DNA of 64,000 nt from assembly GCF_039889165.1 (NCBI RefSeq), contig NZ_JAYMYY010000001.1:1178001-1242000 (forward strand), read 5' to 3'. The stretch is from Pseudocitrobacter cyperus. Lineage in GTDB: Bacteria; Pseudomonadota; Gammaproteobacteria; Enterobacterales; Enterobacteriaceae. Below, one piece after another: positions 33,970 to 42,643 of this stretch. Both the position numbers and the translations under genes were made by a program. The notes below the pieces were generated by a model. That model had not been told where the DNA came from, did not search any database, and was given only the letters and a program-made list of their open reading frames with translations. Numbering within the stretch: the first letter of the stretch is position 1; the number at the start of each line of letters is the position of its first letter.

Positions 33970-34482
33970 TTAGAAGCGGTAACCAACACCGGCAATCCAG
34001 GTGCCGACGTCAACGCTACGAATGCGAGACTGCTCGTAGGAGAAGTCCAGGGCAACGTTTTCGATCGGGTTGAACTGCAGGCCCGCACCGTAAGAGAAAC
34101 CGTAATCGCTGGTGTCGTGTTTGTTCGGCAGATCAGCGGTCTGGAATTTACCGTAACCAACACCTACTACGCCGTAGATGCTCGCCCAGTCGTTCAGACG
34201 GTAAGCAGGGCCTGCGGTGATGCCGTAGTACTGTGATTTGTGATAATTGTTATCGCTGGAGCTACGGTCTTTTTCGGTGTAAGTAAAGGAACCGATAACG
34301 CCCAACGGTTGGTCGTCCATTTCATAGCGATATTTCAGGTTGAAACCGTTAGCTTTGTTAGCAACGCCCTGCATATCGCTCTGAGCGTAACCGCCAGTAA
34401 CGGTAGAAGTTGCAGCTACTGCGGTACCTGCGGATACAGCCAGAACAGCGGCCAGTGCTGAAAGACATGCAATTTTTTTCAT
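33970..34482 (-). CDS. ompX: Outer-membrane protein OmpX
   Basis: 170 residues from the ATG at 34482 (AGGTGG upstream); an ATG two codons earlier lacks spacing. Signal peptide KKIACLSALAAVLAVSA ends about AVA|ATSTVTGGY. Eight-stranded barrel; ends in the aromatic VGYRF typical of BAM substrates. Very similar to E. coli except in the outer loops (KDRSSSDNNYH and ADLPNKH), the usual variable parts. In E. coli its mRNA is a target of the small RNAs CyaR and MicF. Confidence 0.95.
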   Translation of the reverse strand: MKKIACLSALAAVLAVSAGTAVAATSTVTGGYAQSDMQGVANKANGFNLKYRYEMDDQPLGVIGSFTYTEKDRSSSDNNYHKSQYYGITAGPAYRLNDWASIYGVVGVGYGKFQTADLPNKHDTSDYGFSYGAGLQFNPIENVALDFSYEQSRIRSVDVGTWIAGVGYRF

Positions 34483-34836
34483 AACCACCTCAAATGTGCT
34501 TCAAGTAAATCCGTAAGTTTTAAATATATCAAAATTTGTTAGGAAACTCTTTCTAACTTGTGATGTCTAACCAGACCTTTGATGTAACCAAAAATTTCCG
34601 CGCATGGTTATCTCTTTCAAAAAACACAAGTTTTTCCGGAACTGGTGACTATTATCACACAACGATTTCGTCACAAAATTCCAGATAATTCCTAGTTTGA
34701 CAGATTAATAATCCGTCGACTAAGGACATTCTAACGGTTCGCGGCCTGTTTTTTTTCAACAATTCCTCAACCGTAGCCTGGTATTTCATTTACACTGCCT
34801 TTTTTACTCCGTTTGACACAAATTGACAGGAAAAAG
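34483..34836. promoter_or_regulatory. Divergent ompX-rhtA intergenic region
   Basis: 354 bases, AT-rich. On the minus strand TATATTTAAA about 35 bases before ompX is a plausible -10 region and leader. On the plus strand TTGACA at 34697-34702 could be a -35 for rhtA, though no good -10 follows at the right distance. Nothing else is evident. Confidence 0.35.
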
Positions 34837-35724
34837 ATGTCTGGCATGCTCCGTAAATCTTCTGCATGGATGCCCGTATGCGTTCTTATCATTTCGATGC
34901 TCTCTATCCAGAGCGGCGCATCGCTTGCTAAGTCGCTGTTTCCATTGATTGGCGCTCCGGGCGTTACCGCCCTGCGACTGGCATTTGGAACGCTGATTCT
35001 GGCAGTTATTTTTAAACCGTGGCGTCTGCGCTTTGTCAAAGAGCAGCGGTTGCCGCTGCTTTTCTACGGGCTTTCGCTGGGCGCGATGAACTATATGTTC
35101 TATCTCTCCATCCAGCGCATTCCGCTGGGGATTGCCGTTGCCCTGGAGTTCACCGGGCCGTTGGCCGTGGCGCTGTTTGCCTCTCGCCGCGCCGTGGACT
35201 TTATCTGGGTGATCCTCGCCGTACTCGGGCTGTGGTTTCTGTTGCCGTTGGGGCAAGATGTTGCGCATGTTGATCTCACCGGTGCCCTGCTGGCGCTGGG
35301 TGCAGGTGCGGGCTGGGCCATCTATATTCTAAGCGGGCAACGCGCCGGGGCTGAGCACGGCCCGGCAACGGTCGCGATGGGGTCGCTTATCGCAGCGGTG
35401 ATTTTCGTCCCGCTCGGCGTCTTCCAGTCCATCGATGTTAGCTGGCACTGGTCAATCTTACCGTTGGGTTTGGCCATTGCGGTGCTCTCAACCGCACTGC
35501 CCTACTCGCTGGAGATGCTCGCCCTGACGCGCCTGCCAACACGAACCTTCGGTACGCTGATGAGCCTTGAACCCGGCCTTGCCGCCATTTCAGGTATGAT
35601 CTTCCTCGGCGAAACGCTGACCGCCACGCAAACGCTGGCGCTGGCGGCAATTATTGCGGCATCAATGGGCTCGACCCTGACGATGCGCCGCGACACAAAA
35701 ATCCAGAAAGTGGATGTAAGTTAA
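34837..35724 (+). CDS. rhtA: Threonine/homoserine exporter RhtA
   Basis: 295 residues, the E. coli length. The ATG at 34837 follows ACAGGAAAAAG. Ten predicted helices from two EamA repeats; GVTALRLAFGTLIL, IPLGIAVALEFTGPLAVALF and LPTRTFGTLMSLEPGLAA are strongly conserved. Inner-membrane exporter of threonine, homoserine and other amino acids. Confidence 0.95.
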   Translation: MSGMLRKSSAWMPVCVLIISMLSIQSGASLAKSLFPLIGAPGVTALRLAFGTLILAVIFKPWRLRFVKEQRLPLLFYGLSLGAMNYMFYLSIQRIPLGIAVALEFTGPLAVALFASRRAVDFIWVILAVLGLWFLLPLGQDVAHVDLTGALLALGAGAGWAIYILSGQRAGAEHGPATVAMGSLIAAVIFVPLGVFQSIDVSWHWSILPLGLAIAVLSTALPYSLEMLALTRLPTRTFGTLMSLEPGLAAISGMIFLGETLTATQTLALAAIIAASMGSTLTMRRDTKIQKVDVS

Positions 35725-35839
35725 AGCTTAATGTCACTATTAAACCGATAGGCAGAGTCAGAATTTTCTATCCGTCACCCGGTGCTATACTTATCGCCAG
35801 TTAATACTGGAACGCAAAACATCAAGAGGATATGAGATT

Positions 35840-36343
35840 ATGAGTACCGCTAAACTGGTTAAATCAAAAGCGTCTGATCTGCTTTATACCCGCAACGATG
35901 TCTCTGACAGTGAGAAAAAAAGCACTGTTGAGTTGCTGAATCGCCAGGTTATCCAGTTCATTGACCTGTCTCTGATTACCAAACAGGCTCACTGGAATAT
36001 GCGCGGAGCTAACTTTATTGCCGTCCATGAAATGCTGGATGGCTTCAGGACAGCACTGACCGATCATCTGGATACTATGGCAGAGCGTGCTGTACAGCTC
36101 GGCGGCGTGGCGCTCGGCACCACCCAGGTGATTAACAGCAAAACACCGTTGAAAAGCTATCCGCTGGACATTCATACCGTACAAGACCACTTAAAAGAGC
36201 TGGCTGACCGCTACGCGATTGTGGCGAATGATGTACGTAATGCCATCGGTGAAGCAAAAGATGAAGATACCGCTGACATTCTGACCGCAGCATCCCGCGA
36301 TCTGGATAAATTCCTGTGGTTCATCGAAGCTAACATCGAATAA
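35840..36343 (+). CDS. dps: DNA-protecting ferritin-like protein Dps
   Basis: 167 residues, nearly identical to E. coli. The lysine-rich N terminus (STAKLVKSKASDLLYTRND) binds DNA; the ferroxidase ligands are in KQAHWNMRGANF and HEMLDGFRTALTDHLDTMAE. Forms a dodecamer that stores iron and coats DNA in stationary phase and oxidative stress. AAGAGGATATG precedes the ATG region. A hairpin follows 19 bases after the stop. Confidence 0.97.
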   Translation: MSTAKLVKSKASDLLYTRNDVSDSEKKSTVELLNRQVIQFIDLSLITKQAHWNMRGANFIAVHEMLDGFRTALTDHLDTMAERAVQLGGVALGTTQVINSKTPLKSYPLDIHTVQDHLKELADRYAIVANDVRNAIGEAKDEDTADILTAASRDLDKFLWFIEANIE

Positions 36344-36362
36344 CCATAGGTTATTCTTATTC

Positions 36363-36389
36363 CCCCTCTCATCACCCTGATGAGAGGGG
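36363..36389 (+). terminator. Hairpin after dps
   Basis: CCCCTCTCATCA and TGATGAGAGGGG pair around CCC. No T run follows at once, so it may also stabilise the mRNA end. It lies in the 363-base dps-glnH gap, which also holds the NtrC-like and sigma-54-like sites below. Confidence 0.65.
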
Positions 36390-36535
36390 CTGCACCATCC
36401 AGGTGCACCTTCCTGTTAAAAATCCTCGCTAAAGTAAATCTTTTGTAATAATCACCTCACACAATCGTTAATAAAAGATTGTTTTGTCACCGTCACTTGC
36501 GTTAAAAAACAGCATGAATCGTAAAATACCGATCG

Positions 36536-36566
36536 TGCACCATAACAAAGCCCCAGAATGGTGCAT
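36536..36566. promoter_or_regulatory. NtrC-type binding region of glnHPQ
   Basis: TGCACCAT and ATGGTGCA form an inverted pair 15 bases apart; each half fits the NtrC half-site (TGCACC/GGTGCA). Nitrogen control by NtrC of glnHPQ is established in E. coli. The region lies about 100 bases before the -24 element. Confidence 0.6.
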
Positions 36567-36637
36567 CAAAAGCAGACGATCGCTGGATTCATACATTCCT
36601 TGCCTTCTCTTTTGTTAAAAAACAATGAGTTGAATAG

Positions 36638-36654
36638 TTGGCATGCTTTTTTCA
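36638..36654 (+). promoter_or_regulatory. Sigma-54-like promoter of glnH
   Basis: TTGGCATGCTTTTTTCA has GG and TC ten bases apart, as in the TGGCAC-N5-TTGC consensus of sigma-54 promoters (the -12 GC is TC here). Located 53 bases before the glnH ATG. Confidence 0.55.
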
Positions 36655-36706
36655 TAAAGTGTTCGTTCTCGCAGGGGATTGCCCCGTGGATATAAAAGGA
36701 AATGTT

Positions 36707-37453
36707 ATGAAGTCTCTGTTTAAAGTTTCCCTGGCTGCACTGACCCTGGCGTTCGCCGTTTCTTCGCAGGCTGCGGAGAAGAAACTGGTAGTGGCAACCG
36801 ATACGGCATTCGTTCCGTTTGAGTTCAAGCAGGGCGATAAATACGTCGGTTTTGACATTGATTTGTGGGCTGCTGTCGCGAAAGAGTTGAAACTGGACTA
36901 CACCCTGAAACCGATGGATTTCAGCGGCATTATCCCGGCGCTGCAAACCAAAAATGTTGACCTGGCGCTGGCCGGTATCACTATCACTGAAGAGCGCAAA
37001 AAAGCGGTCGATTTCTCTGACGGCTACTACAAAAGCGGCCTGCTGGTGATGGTAAAAGCTAATAATAACGATGTGAAAAGCGTAAAAGACCTCGATGGTA
37101 AAGTGGTCGCGGTGAAGAGCGGCACTGGCTCCGTGGATTACGCGAAAGCGAATATCAAAACCAAAGATCTGCGTCAGTTCCCGAATATCGACAACGCCTA
37201 TATGGAACTCGGTACCAACCGTGCTGATGCGGTACTGCACGATACGCCGAACATTCTGTATTTCATCAAAACCGCCGGTAACGGTCAGTTCAAAGCGGTA
37301 GGCGATTCTCTGGAAGCGCAGGACTACGGTATCGCCTTCTCTAAAGGCAGCGACGAACTGCGTGAGAAAGTGAATGGCGCACTGAAAACACTGCGCGAAA
37401 ACGGCACCTATAACGAAATCTACAAAAAATGGTTCGGCACTGAGCCTAAATAA
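36707..37453 (+). CDS. glnH: Glutamine-binding periplasmic protein
   Basis: 248 residues from the ATG at 36707 (AAAAGGAAATGTT upstream). Signal peptide ends about SQA|AEKKLVV. The rest is a family-3 binding protein (ATDTAFVPFEFKQGDKYVGFDIDL, ALAGITITEERKKAVDFSDGYY). First gene of glnHPQ, the high-affinity glutamine importer; induced under nitrogen limitation. A hairpin between glnH and glnP probably reduces expression of the downstream genes. Confidence 0.97.
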   Translation: MKSLFKVSLAALTLAFAVSSQAAEKKLVVATDTAFVPFEFKQGDKYVGFDIDLWAAVAKELKLDYTLKPMDFSGIIPALQTKNVDLALAGITITEERKKAVDFSDGYYKSGLLVMVKANNNDVKSVKDLDGKVVAVKSGTGSVDYAKANIKTKDLRQFPNIDNAYMELGTNRADAVLHDTPNILYFIKTAGNGQFKAVGDSLEAQDYGIAFSKGSDELREKVNGALKTLRENGTYNEIYKKWFGTEPK

Positions 37454-37468
37454 GATCGACTATCCCCG

Positions 37469-37505
37469 TGCCCGGTTGCGCGCTGCGCACCGGGCATGTT
37501 TTTTA
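37469..37505 (+). terminator. Attenuating hairpin between glnH and glnP
   Basis: TGCCCGGT and ACCGGGCA pair around a GC-rich loop that itself can fold (GCGCGC), followed by TGTTTTTTAG. Such partial terminators give excess binding protein over permease. Confidence 0.75.
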
Positions 37506-37555
37506 GCTCACCGTTGATGAGCTGCTATTTTCCACCACGGTAACAGGAATACATT

Positions 37556-38215
37556 ATGCAGTTTGACTGGAGCGTCATCTGGCCGGCCATCCCAATTTTG
37601 CTGGACGGCGCCAAAATGACTCTGTGGATTTCAATCCTTGGCCTCGCCGGGGGGATCGTTATCGGTCTGCTGGCCGGCCTGGCCCGCACCTATGGCGGCT
37701 GGATTGCCAACCACGTTGCGCTTATTTTTATCGAAGTGATCCGCGGAACGCCTATTGTCGTACAGGTGATGTATATCTACTTCGCCCTGCCGATGGCTTT
37801 CCCTGATATTCGTATCGATACGTTTACCGCGGCGGTGATAACCATCACCATTAACTCAGGTGCCTATATTGCGGAGATCACCCGTGGTTCAGTGCTCTCA
37901 ATCCACAAGGGATTCAGCGAGGCCGGGCTGGCGCTGGGGCTTTCGCGCCGCGAAACCATCCGCCACGTCATTATGCCGCTGGCTCTGCGTCGTATGCTTC
38001 CCGCGCTCGGCAATCAGCTAATTATCAGCATCAAAGACACCTCGCTGTTTATCGTTATCGGTGCAGCCGAACTGACGCGTAGCGGCCAGGAAATTATCGC
38101 CGGCAACTTCCGCGCGCTGGAAATCTGGACCGCCGTTGGCGTGATCTATCTGATTATCACGCAGGTTCTGAATATCGTGCTCCGCATTCTTGAAAGAAGG
38201 ATGAAAATCCTGTGA
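37556..38215 (+). CDS. glnP: Glutamine ABC transporter permease
   Basis: 219 residues with five hydrophobic segments and the EAA loop SEAGLALGLSRRETIRHVIMPLALRR near residue 122. AACAGGAAT precedes the ATG. Forms the homodimeric channel of the GlnHPQ importer. Its stop overlaps the GTG start of glnQ by 4 bases, indicating translational coupling. Confidence 0.96.
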   Translation: MQFDWSVIWPAIPILLDGAKMTLWISILGLAGGIVIGLLAGLARTYGGWIANHVALIFIEVIRGTPIVVQVMYIYFALPMAFPDIRIDTFTAAVITITINSGAYIAEITRGSVLSIHKGFSEAGLALGLSRRETIRHVIMPLALRRMLPALGNQLIISIKDTSLFIVIGAAELTRSGQEIIAGNFRALEIWTAVGVIYLIITQVLNIVLRILERRMKIL

Positions 38216-38934
38216 TTGAATTTAAAAACGTTTCCAAGCACTTTGGCCAAACCCAGGTGCTGCATAATATCGATCTCAACGTTAAACAGGGCGAGGTGGT
38301 CGTGATCATCGGGCCATCCGGCTCCGGGAAATCAACCCTGCTGCGCTGTATTAACAAGCTGGAAGAGATTACCAGCGGCGATCTGTTCGTGGATGGCCTC
38401 AAGGTGAATGACCCGAAAGTGGACGAACGCCTGATTCGTCAGGAAGCGGGGATGGTGTTTCAGCAGTTCTATCTGTTCCCACATCTGACGGCGCTGGAGA
38501 ACGTAATGTTTGGCCCGCTACGTGTGCGCGGCGCCCAGAAACCGGACGCCGAAAAGCTGGCGAAAGAACTACTGGCAAAAGTGGGCCTCGCGGAACGCGC
38601 GCATCACTACCCGTCTGAACTCTCCGGTGGCCAGCAACAGCGCGTGGCGATTGCCCGTGCGCTGGCAGTCAAACCGAAGATGATGCTGTTTGATGAGCCC
38701 ACCTCTGCGCTTGACCCGGAGCTGCGCCACGAAGTGCTGAAAGTGATGCAGGATCTGGCGGAAGAAGGCATGACGATGGTTATCGTGACCCATGAAATCG
38801 GCTTTGCCGAGAAAGTGGCTTCTCGCCTGATCTTTATCGATAAAGGCCGCATCGCCGAAGACGGCGACCCGCAGGTTCTGGTGAAAAATCCGCCGAGCCA
38901 GCGTTTGCAGGAGTTTTTACAGCACGTTTCTTGA
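38212..38934 (+). CDS. glnQ: Glutamine ABC transporter ATPase
   Basis: 240 residues with a GTG start, as in E. coli (IEFKNVSKHFGQTQVLHNI). Walker A GPSGSGKSTLLRC, signature LSGGQQQR, Walker B MMLFDEPTSALD and the His switch VTHEIGFA are present. Drives glutamine uptake with GlnP and GlnH. Followed by an intergenic repeat at 38953 and then by ybiO. Confidence 0.97.
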   Translation: MIEFKNVSKHFGQTQVLHNIDLNVKQGEVVVIIGPSGSGKSTLLRCINKLEEITSGDLFVDGLKVNDPKVDERLIRQEAGMVFQQFYLFPHLTALENVMFGPLRVRGAQKPDAEKLAKELLAKVGLAERAHHYPSELSGGQQQRVAIARALAVKPKMMLFDEPTSALDPELRHEVLKVMQDLAEEGMTMVIVTHEIGFAEKVASRLIFIDKGRIAEDGDPQVLVKNPPSQRLQEFLQHVS

Positions 38935-38952
38935 TTTTCCCCAGTAACCTCT

Positions 38953-38973
38953 CCCTCTCCCTGTGGGAGAGGG
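38953..38973. repeat. Second copy of the CCCTCTC-GTGGGAGAGGG repeat
   Basis: CCCTCTCC and GGGAGAGGG around CTGTG; matches the element at 27844-27864 with one base changed. Probably a mobile-hairpin type extragenic repeat. Confidence 0.6.
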
Positions 38974-39072
38974 CAACAGCGCGCCGAGTACCCGTATTTC
39001 TCCCAAAACCCCTCCCCCTTCTCCTCGCAATCTATACTTAACCCTTTGCGATTGTTGCTTTCGGAGGGACTC

Positions 39073-40722
39073 GTGCCATACATCCTGCTGTTTTTGCTCG
39101 CCCTTATCAGCACGCCGCTGCATGCGGTGACCATCCCCGGCGTAACATCGACCACCAGCGAAAGCGCCGCCAGCGAGCCCGATGCCGCACAGAAAAAAGC
39201 GGCCTATTCTGCGCTGGCCGATGTGCTGGAAAATGACACATCACGCCAGGAACTGATCGAACAGCTACGCCATGCCGCCGCAACACCGCCACCCGAAGCG
39301 GCTCCCACGCTGACGCCACCGGAGGTGAAAGAGGAAAAAACCGTACTGGAGAATGTGACCGATTTGACGCGTCACTATGGCGGAGAGTTCTCCTCACGCT
39401 TTGCCCAGCTCTGGCGCAATATCTCCACCGCGCCGCATAAACCGTTTCACACGGCGACCTTCTTCAATGCAGTGACTCATTTTCTGATGCTGGCAGCGCT
39501 GGTCTTTGCGTTCTATAGCCTTGTGCGCCTTTGCGCCCTGCCCCTGTACCGCAAAATGGGGCGCTGGGGGCGGCACAAAAACCGCGACCGCAGTAACTGG
39601 TTACATCTTCCGGCGATGATAACAGGCGCGCTGATTATCGATTTACTCCTGCTGGCGCTAACCCTATTTGTGGGTCAACTACTGAGTGACAATCTGAATG
39701 CCGGCAATCGCACAATCGCCTTCCAGCAGAGTCTGTTCCTCAATGCTTTCGCGATGATTGAATTTTTTAAAGCGCTGCTACGCCTGATTTTCTGCCCGCG
39801 AGTACCGGATCTGCGTCCCTTCTCCATTACCGATCAAACCGCACGCTACTGGAATTTACGCCTCAGCGCCCTGAGCAGCCTGATCGGTTACGGGCTGGTG
39901 GTCGCCGTACCGATTATCTCTAATCAGGTCAACGTGCAAGTGGGCGCAATGGCCAATGTGGTGATTATGCTCTCCATAACACTATGGGCGCTGTACCTGA
40001 TTTTCCACAACAAAAAAGCGATAACGGAGGGACTGTTACATCTCGCCGATCGCTCACTGGCGTTTTTCAGTCTGTTTATTCGCGCCTTCGCGCTGGTCTG
40101 GCACTGGCTGGCAAGCGCCTATTTTATTGTGCTGTTCTTCTTCTCGTTGTTCGACCCCGGAAACAGCCTGAAATTTATGATGGGTGCCTCAGTCAAAAGC
40201 CTTGCCATCATGGGGCTTGCCGCGTTCATCTCCGGCATTTTGTCGCGCTGGATTGCCAAAACCATCACGCTCTCGCCACAGACGCAGCGTAACTACCCCG
40301 AACTACAAAAGCGCCTCAATGGCTGGCTCTCTGGCTCACTGAAAACGGCGCGTATTCTGGTGGTCTGTGTCGCCATTATGCTACTGCTCAGCGCCTGGGG
40401 ATTATTCGATTTCTGGACATGGCTACATGACGATACCGGCGAAAAAACGGTAGATGTGTTGATCCGCATCGCCTTAATTCTGGTCTTCTCTGCGGTCGGC
40501 TGGACTGTGCTCGCCAGCCTCATAGAGAACCGGCTGACCTCCGATATTCATGGCCGCCCTTTACCCAGCGCGCGCACGCGCACGTTGCTGACGCTGTTTC
40601 GTAATGCGCTGGCGGTCGTCATCAGCACCATCACGGTGATGATTCTGCTTTCTGAAATTGGCGTAAATATCGCCCCGCTGCTGGCAGGCGCAGGCGCGCT
40701 GGGGCTGGCGATCTCTTTCTGA
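39073..40722 (+). pseudogene. ybiO: ybiO (MscS-type mechanosensitive channel), truncated by the prophage
   Basis: 549 codons of a protein of about 740. The GTG start at 39073 has GGAGGGA upstream and opens a signal peptide (PYILLFLLALISTPLHA). Similarity to E. coli YbiO runs unbroken to GAGALGLAISF, where E. coli continues GSQTLVKD; here a TGA supplied by prophage DNA follows at once. The break falls in the pore helix, removing the rest of the pore and the whole cytosolic beta and vestibule domain, so the channel cannot work. YbiO otherwise helps release solutes in osmotic downshock. Confidence 0.9.
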
Positions 40723-40797
40723 TGCGCCGCGCGATAAATGCGCCCATTTCCGTGAGATAAATAGCATCGCTGCGGCGTTTCAATATTTGCAAAAGAA
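40720..40797. mobile_element. Prophage right end with candidate transposase-binding repeats
   Basis: Starts TGATGCGCC directly after the ybiO codon TTC. GATAAAT occurs at 40733 and 40756, 23 bases apart, inside the related words CGATAAATGCGC and AGATAAATAGCA, as expected for transposase sites near a Mu-like end. The region is short: only 75 bases separate the end from the invertase stop. Confidence 0.55.
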
Positions 40798-41379
40798 TTA
40801 CAATCCTACCGCGTCATCCTTTCTCTGACCATCTACCGGAAAATACCTGTACAACGTCGATAACCCCACTCCGTAGATAATGGCCAACTGCTGGCGGGTA
40901 TGCCCCTTAACCAATAGCCGTGCAATCTGTTCTCGCTCATGCGGCTTTAATGCGTTGGGCCTTCCACCTATGCGTCCCTGTGCTCTGGCGGCTGCCAATC
41001 CGGCAAGTGTGCGTTCGACGATCAGCTCACGTTCCATCTCCGCCAGTGCCGACATCACATGGAAAAAGAAACGCCCCATGGCAGTGCTGGTATCAATACT
41101 GTCTGTTAAAGAGCGGAAGTGGGCACCGCGTTCATGTAACTCTGATATCAGTGCGATCAGGTTCTTAACGCTGCGCCCCAGCCTGTCCAGTTTCCACACG
41201 ACCAGGGTGTCTCCGCTATTAACGCACTTTAAAGCGCGTTTCAGACCGGGACGACTGGCAACTTTTCCGCTCATACGGTCTTCAAAAATGCGGTCACAGT
41301 TTGCGCTTGTGAGTGCAATACGCTGTAAATCGCTGTTCTGGTCGATTGTTGATACGCGGATATAACCAATGACGGCCAT
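40798..41379 (-). CDS. Serine DNA invertase (Gin/Pin/Hin family)
   Basis: 193 residues from the ATG at 41379, with GAGGAGGAG upstream. Start MAVIGYIRVSTIDQNSDLQ holds the catalytic Ser10; EDRMSGKVASRPGL, WKLDRLGRSVKNL and GRFFFHVMSALAEMERELI are family hallmarks; the C-terminal helix-turn-helix is HTRQQLAIIYGVGLSTLYRYF. The size equals Gin. It should invert the adjacent segment between the crossover sites at 41442 and 42998, with Fis bound to an enhancer, to switch tail-fibre tips. Confidence 0.93.
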   Translation of the reverse strand: MAVIGYIRVSTIDQNSDLQRIALTSANCDRIFEDRMSGKVASRPGLKRALKCVNSGDTLVVWKLDRLGRSVKNLIALISELHERGAHFRSLTDSIDTSTAMGRFFFHVMSALAEMERELIVERTLAGLAAARAQGRIGGRPNALKPHEREQIARLLVKGHTRQQLAIIYGVGLSTLYRYFPVDGQRKDDAVGL

Positions 41380-41441
41380 CAATTCTCCTCCTCTATGTTG
41401 CGGTGGGAGGATTTTTACAGATTTCGCTATGTGTAACCGCT

Positions 41442-41467
41442 TTTCCAAAAACCTTGGTTTGCAAGAT
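41442..41467 (+). repeat. Invertase crossover site (left)
   Basis: TTTCCAAAAACC, centre TT, GGTTTGCAAGAT: two imperfect 12-base half-sites about a 2-base core, resembling Mu gix (TCCAAAACCTCGGTTTACAG). Reads in frame with the fibre gene's own site, giving FSKNLGLQD against FVKNLRLGD. Confidence 0.85.
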
Positions 41468-42067
41468 TCAAATCGAGGCATTCAGGGAAGTGTTATTTTT
41501 TCCGCTGCTGGCATATCAAACTGGAGTGTTCCCGATGTGGTGAAAAATGGCAGGCGCGTAAAAGTCACAGTGGTAGGTGGTGGTGGTGCTGGCGGGCGTG
41601 CTGTTGCTGGCGGTGGCGGTGGCGGTGGTGGGTTAGCATCAAAGCTTGTTGACCTGACTGGCGTTTCCAGTGTCACAATTACCGTTGGCGCTGGCGGTAC
41701 TCCTGCCGCATTGGGTACATCAACAACCTCAGGTGGTGCGGGAGGATCGTCATCATTTGGAGGCTATTTATCAGCAACAGGTGGCGACGGCGGCTCAACT
41801 CCATCGGCAGGGAAAGGTGGTATAGGGGTCGGAGGAACACTAAATACCTCTCTTGGGCCAGGCTGTGCAGGAGCAATGGGTAGTGCGTATTGTAGTGGTT
41901 CTGGCGGTGGTGCAGGTGGCCCAGGTTCTGTTTCTTCGTCAGTAAATAACGGAACAAACGCAATCGGCCCAGGCGGAGGAGGTTCAGGTGCTGCGCAGGG
42001 GTCAGATACTTCGGTATCTTGCATTGCAGGTATCGGAAAACCGGGTTATGTATTAATTGAATGGTGA
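41456..42067 (+). CDS. Silent alternative tail-fibre C-terminal part (glycine-rich tip)
   Basis: About 203 codons with no start of their own, beginning at the crossover site: GLQDSNRGIQGSVIFSAAGI, then KVTVVGGGGAGG and long Gly/Ser-rich runs, ending GKPGYVLIEW. Such glycine-rich domains form receptor-binding tips in some phage fibres (polyglycine sandwich). After inversion it would be fused in frame to the fibre N terminus. Codon use is rich in GGT/GGC/GGA, unlike the rest of the phage. Confidence 0.8.
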   Translation, partial: GLQDSNRGIQGSVIFSAAGISNWSVPDVVKNGRRVKVTVVGGGGAGGRAVAGGGGGGGGLASKLVDLTGVSSVTITVGAGGTPAALGTSTTSGGAGGSSSFGGYLSATGGDGGSTPSAGKGGIGVGGTLNTSLGPGCAGAMGSAYCSGSGGGAGGPGSVSSSVNNGTNAIGPGGGGSGAAQGSDTSVSCIAGIGKPGYVLIEW

Positions 42068-42072
42068 TAATT

Positions 42073-42237
42073 ATGTGGGCACGAATTGAAAATAACACGG
42101 TAATGGAATTAACCGATGTAAATCCAGAGGGACGTTTTCACCAATCGCTTATATGGGTTAAATGCCCCACTGATGTCGAGCAGGGCTATTTATATGATGG
42201 AAACGAATTTAAAGAACCGGAGGAACCGGCCAGTTGA
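42073..42237 (+). CDS. Small protein paired with the alternative fibre tip
   Basis: 54 residues, starting MWARIENNTVMELTDVNPEG, ending EFKEPEEPAS. It begins 5 bases after the alternative tip stop, in the position where tfa follows the expressed fibre, so it likely acts as the assembly helper of the glycine-rich fibre after inversion. It is not a Caudo_TAP protein. Its 3' end overlaps the convergent tfa gene by 29 bases. Confidence 0.7.
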   Translation: MWARIENNTVMELTDVNPEGRFHQSLIWVKCPTDVEQGYLYDGNEFKEPEEPAS

Positions 42238-42640
42238 TATCAGGTGCGCTGGATATGTCCACAGATTCCAGCGCATCGAGATAATCCAGCCACTCGTTAT
42301 ACTGGGCCTTCTCGTCGTCTGTAAGTCGCCCCAGCGCAGCTTTACCCGGCCACTGCTTGCTGTTTATATACTCATTAGCCTGATCGATACGATACTGTTT
42401 TTCAGCTTCAGCTGCTGCTATTTCCTCCTCATGGCATAAAGGTGGAATGTCTACCCATGTCGGCATTCCATCCTCAGTAGCCCCACGAGTTTTACCCTCT
42501 GGTGGCATCCCCGAATATTCAGTGAATGTCTCATCTGAGACGGCTATGAGATCGTCAGGCCAGTTTCTACTCGCTTCATAAACATCTCTGAGCTCATCAG
42601 GGTAGAAAGCGTTATTTACTGCTGAATAAAAATAAGCCAT
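42209..42640 (-). CDS. Tail-fibre assembly protein (Caudo_TAP/Tfa)
   Basis: 143 residues. MAYFYSAVNNAFYPDELRDVYEAS and the C-terminal WLDYLDALESVDISSAPDINWPVPP are typical of the Tfa/gpG-type chaperone family of lambda, Mu and P2. It follows the fibre gene by 3 bases and lies inside the invertible segment, so it is switched together with its fibre tip. Confidence 0.88.
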   Translation of the reverse strand: MAYFYSAVNNAFYPDELRDVYEASRNWPDDLIAVSDETFTEYSGMPPEGKTRGATEDGMPTWVDIPPLCHEEEIAAAEAEKQYRIDQANEYINSKQWPGKAALGRLTDDEKAQYNEWLDYLDALESVDISSAPDINWPVPPVL

Positions 42641-42643
42641 TTA

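Noticed and set aside
41679..42098. Leu/His/Arg-rich and Pro-rich frames opposite the glycine-rich tip
   Set aside because: They are complements of glycine codons (GGN read as CCN or shifted); no independent signals.
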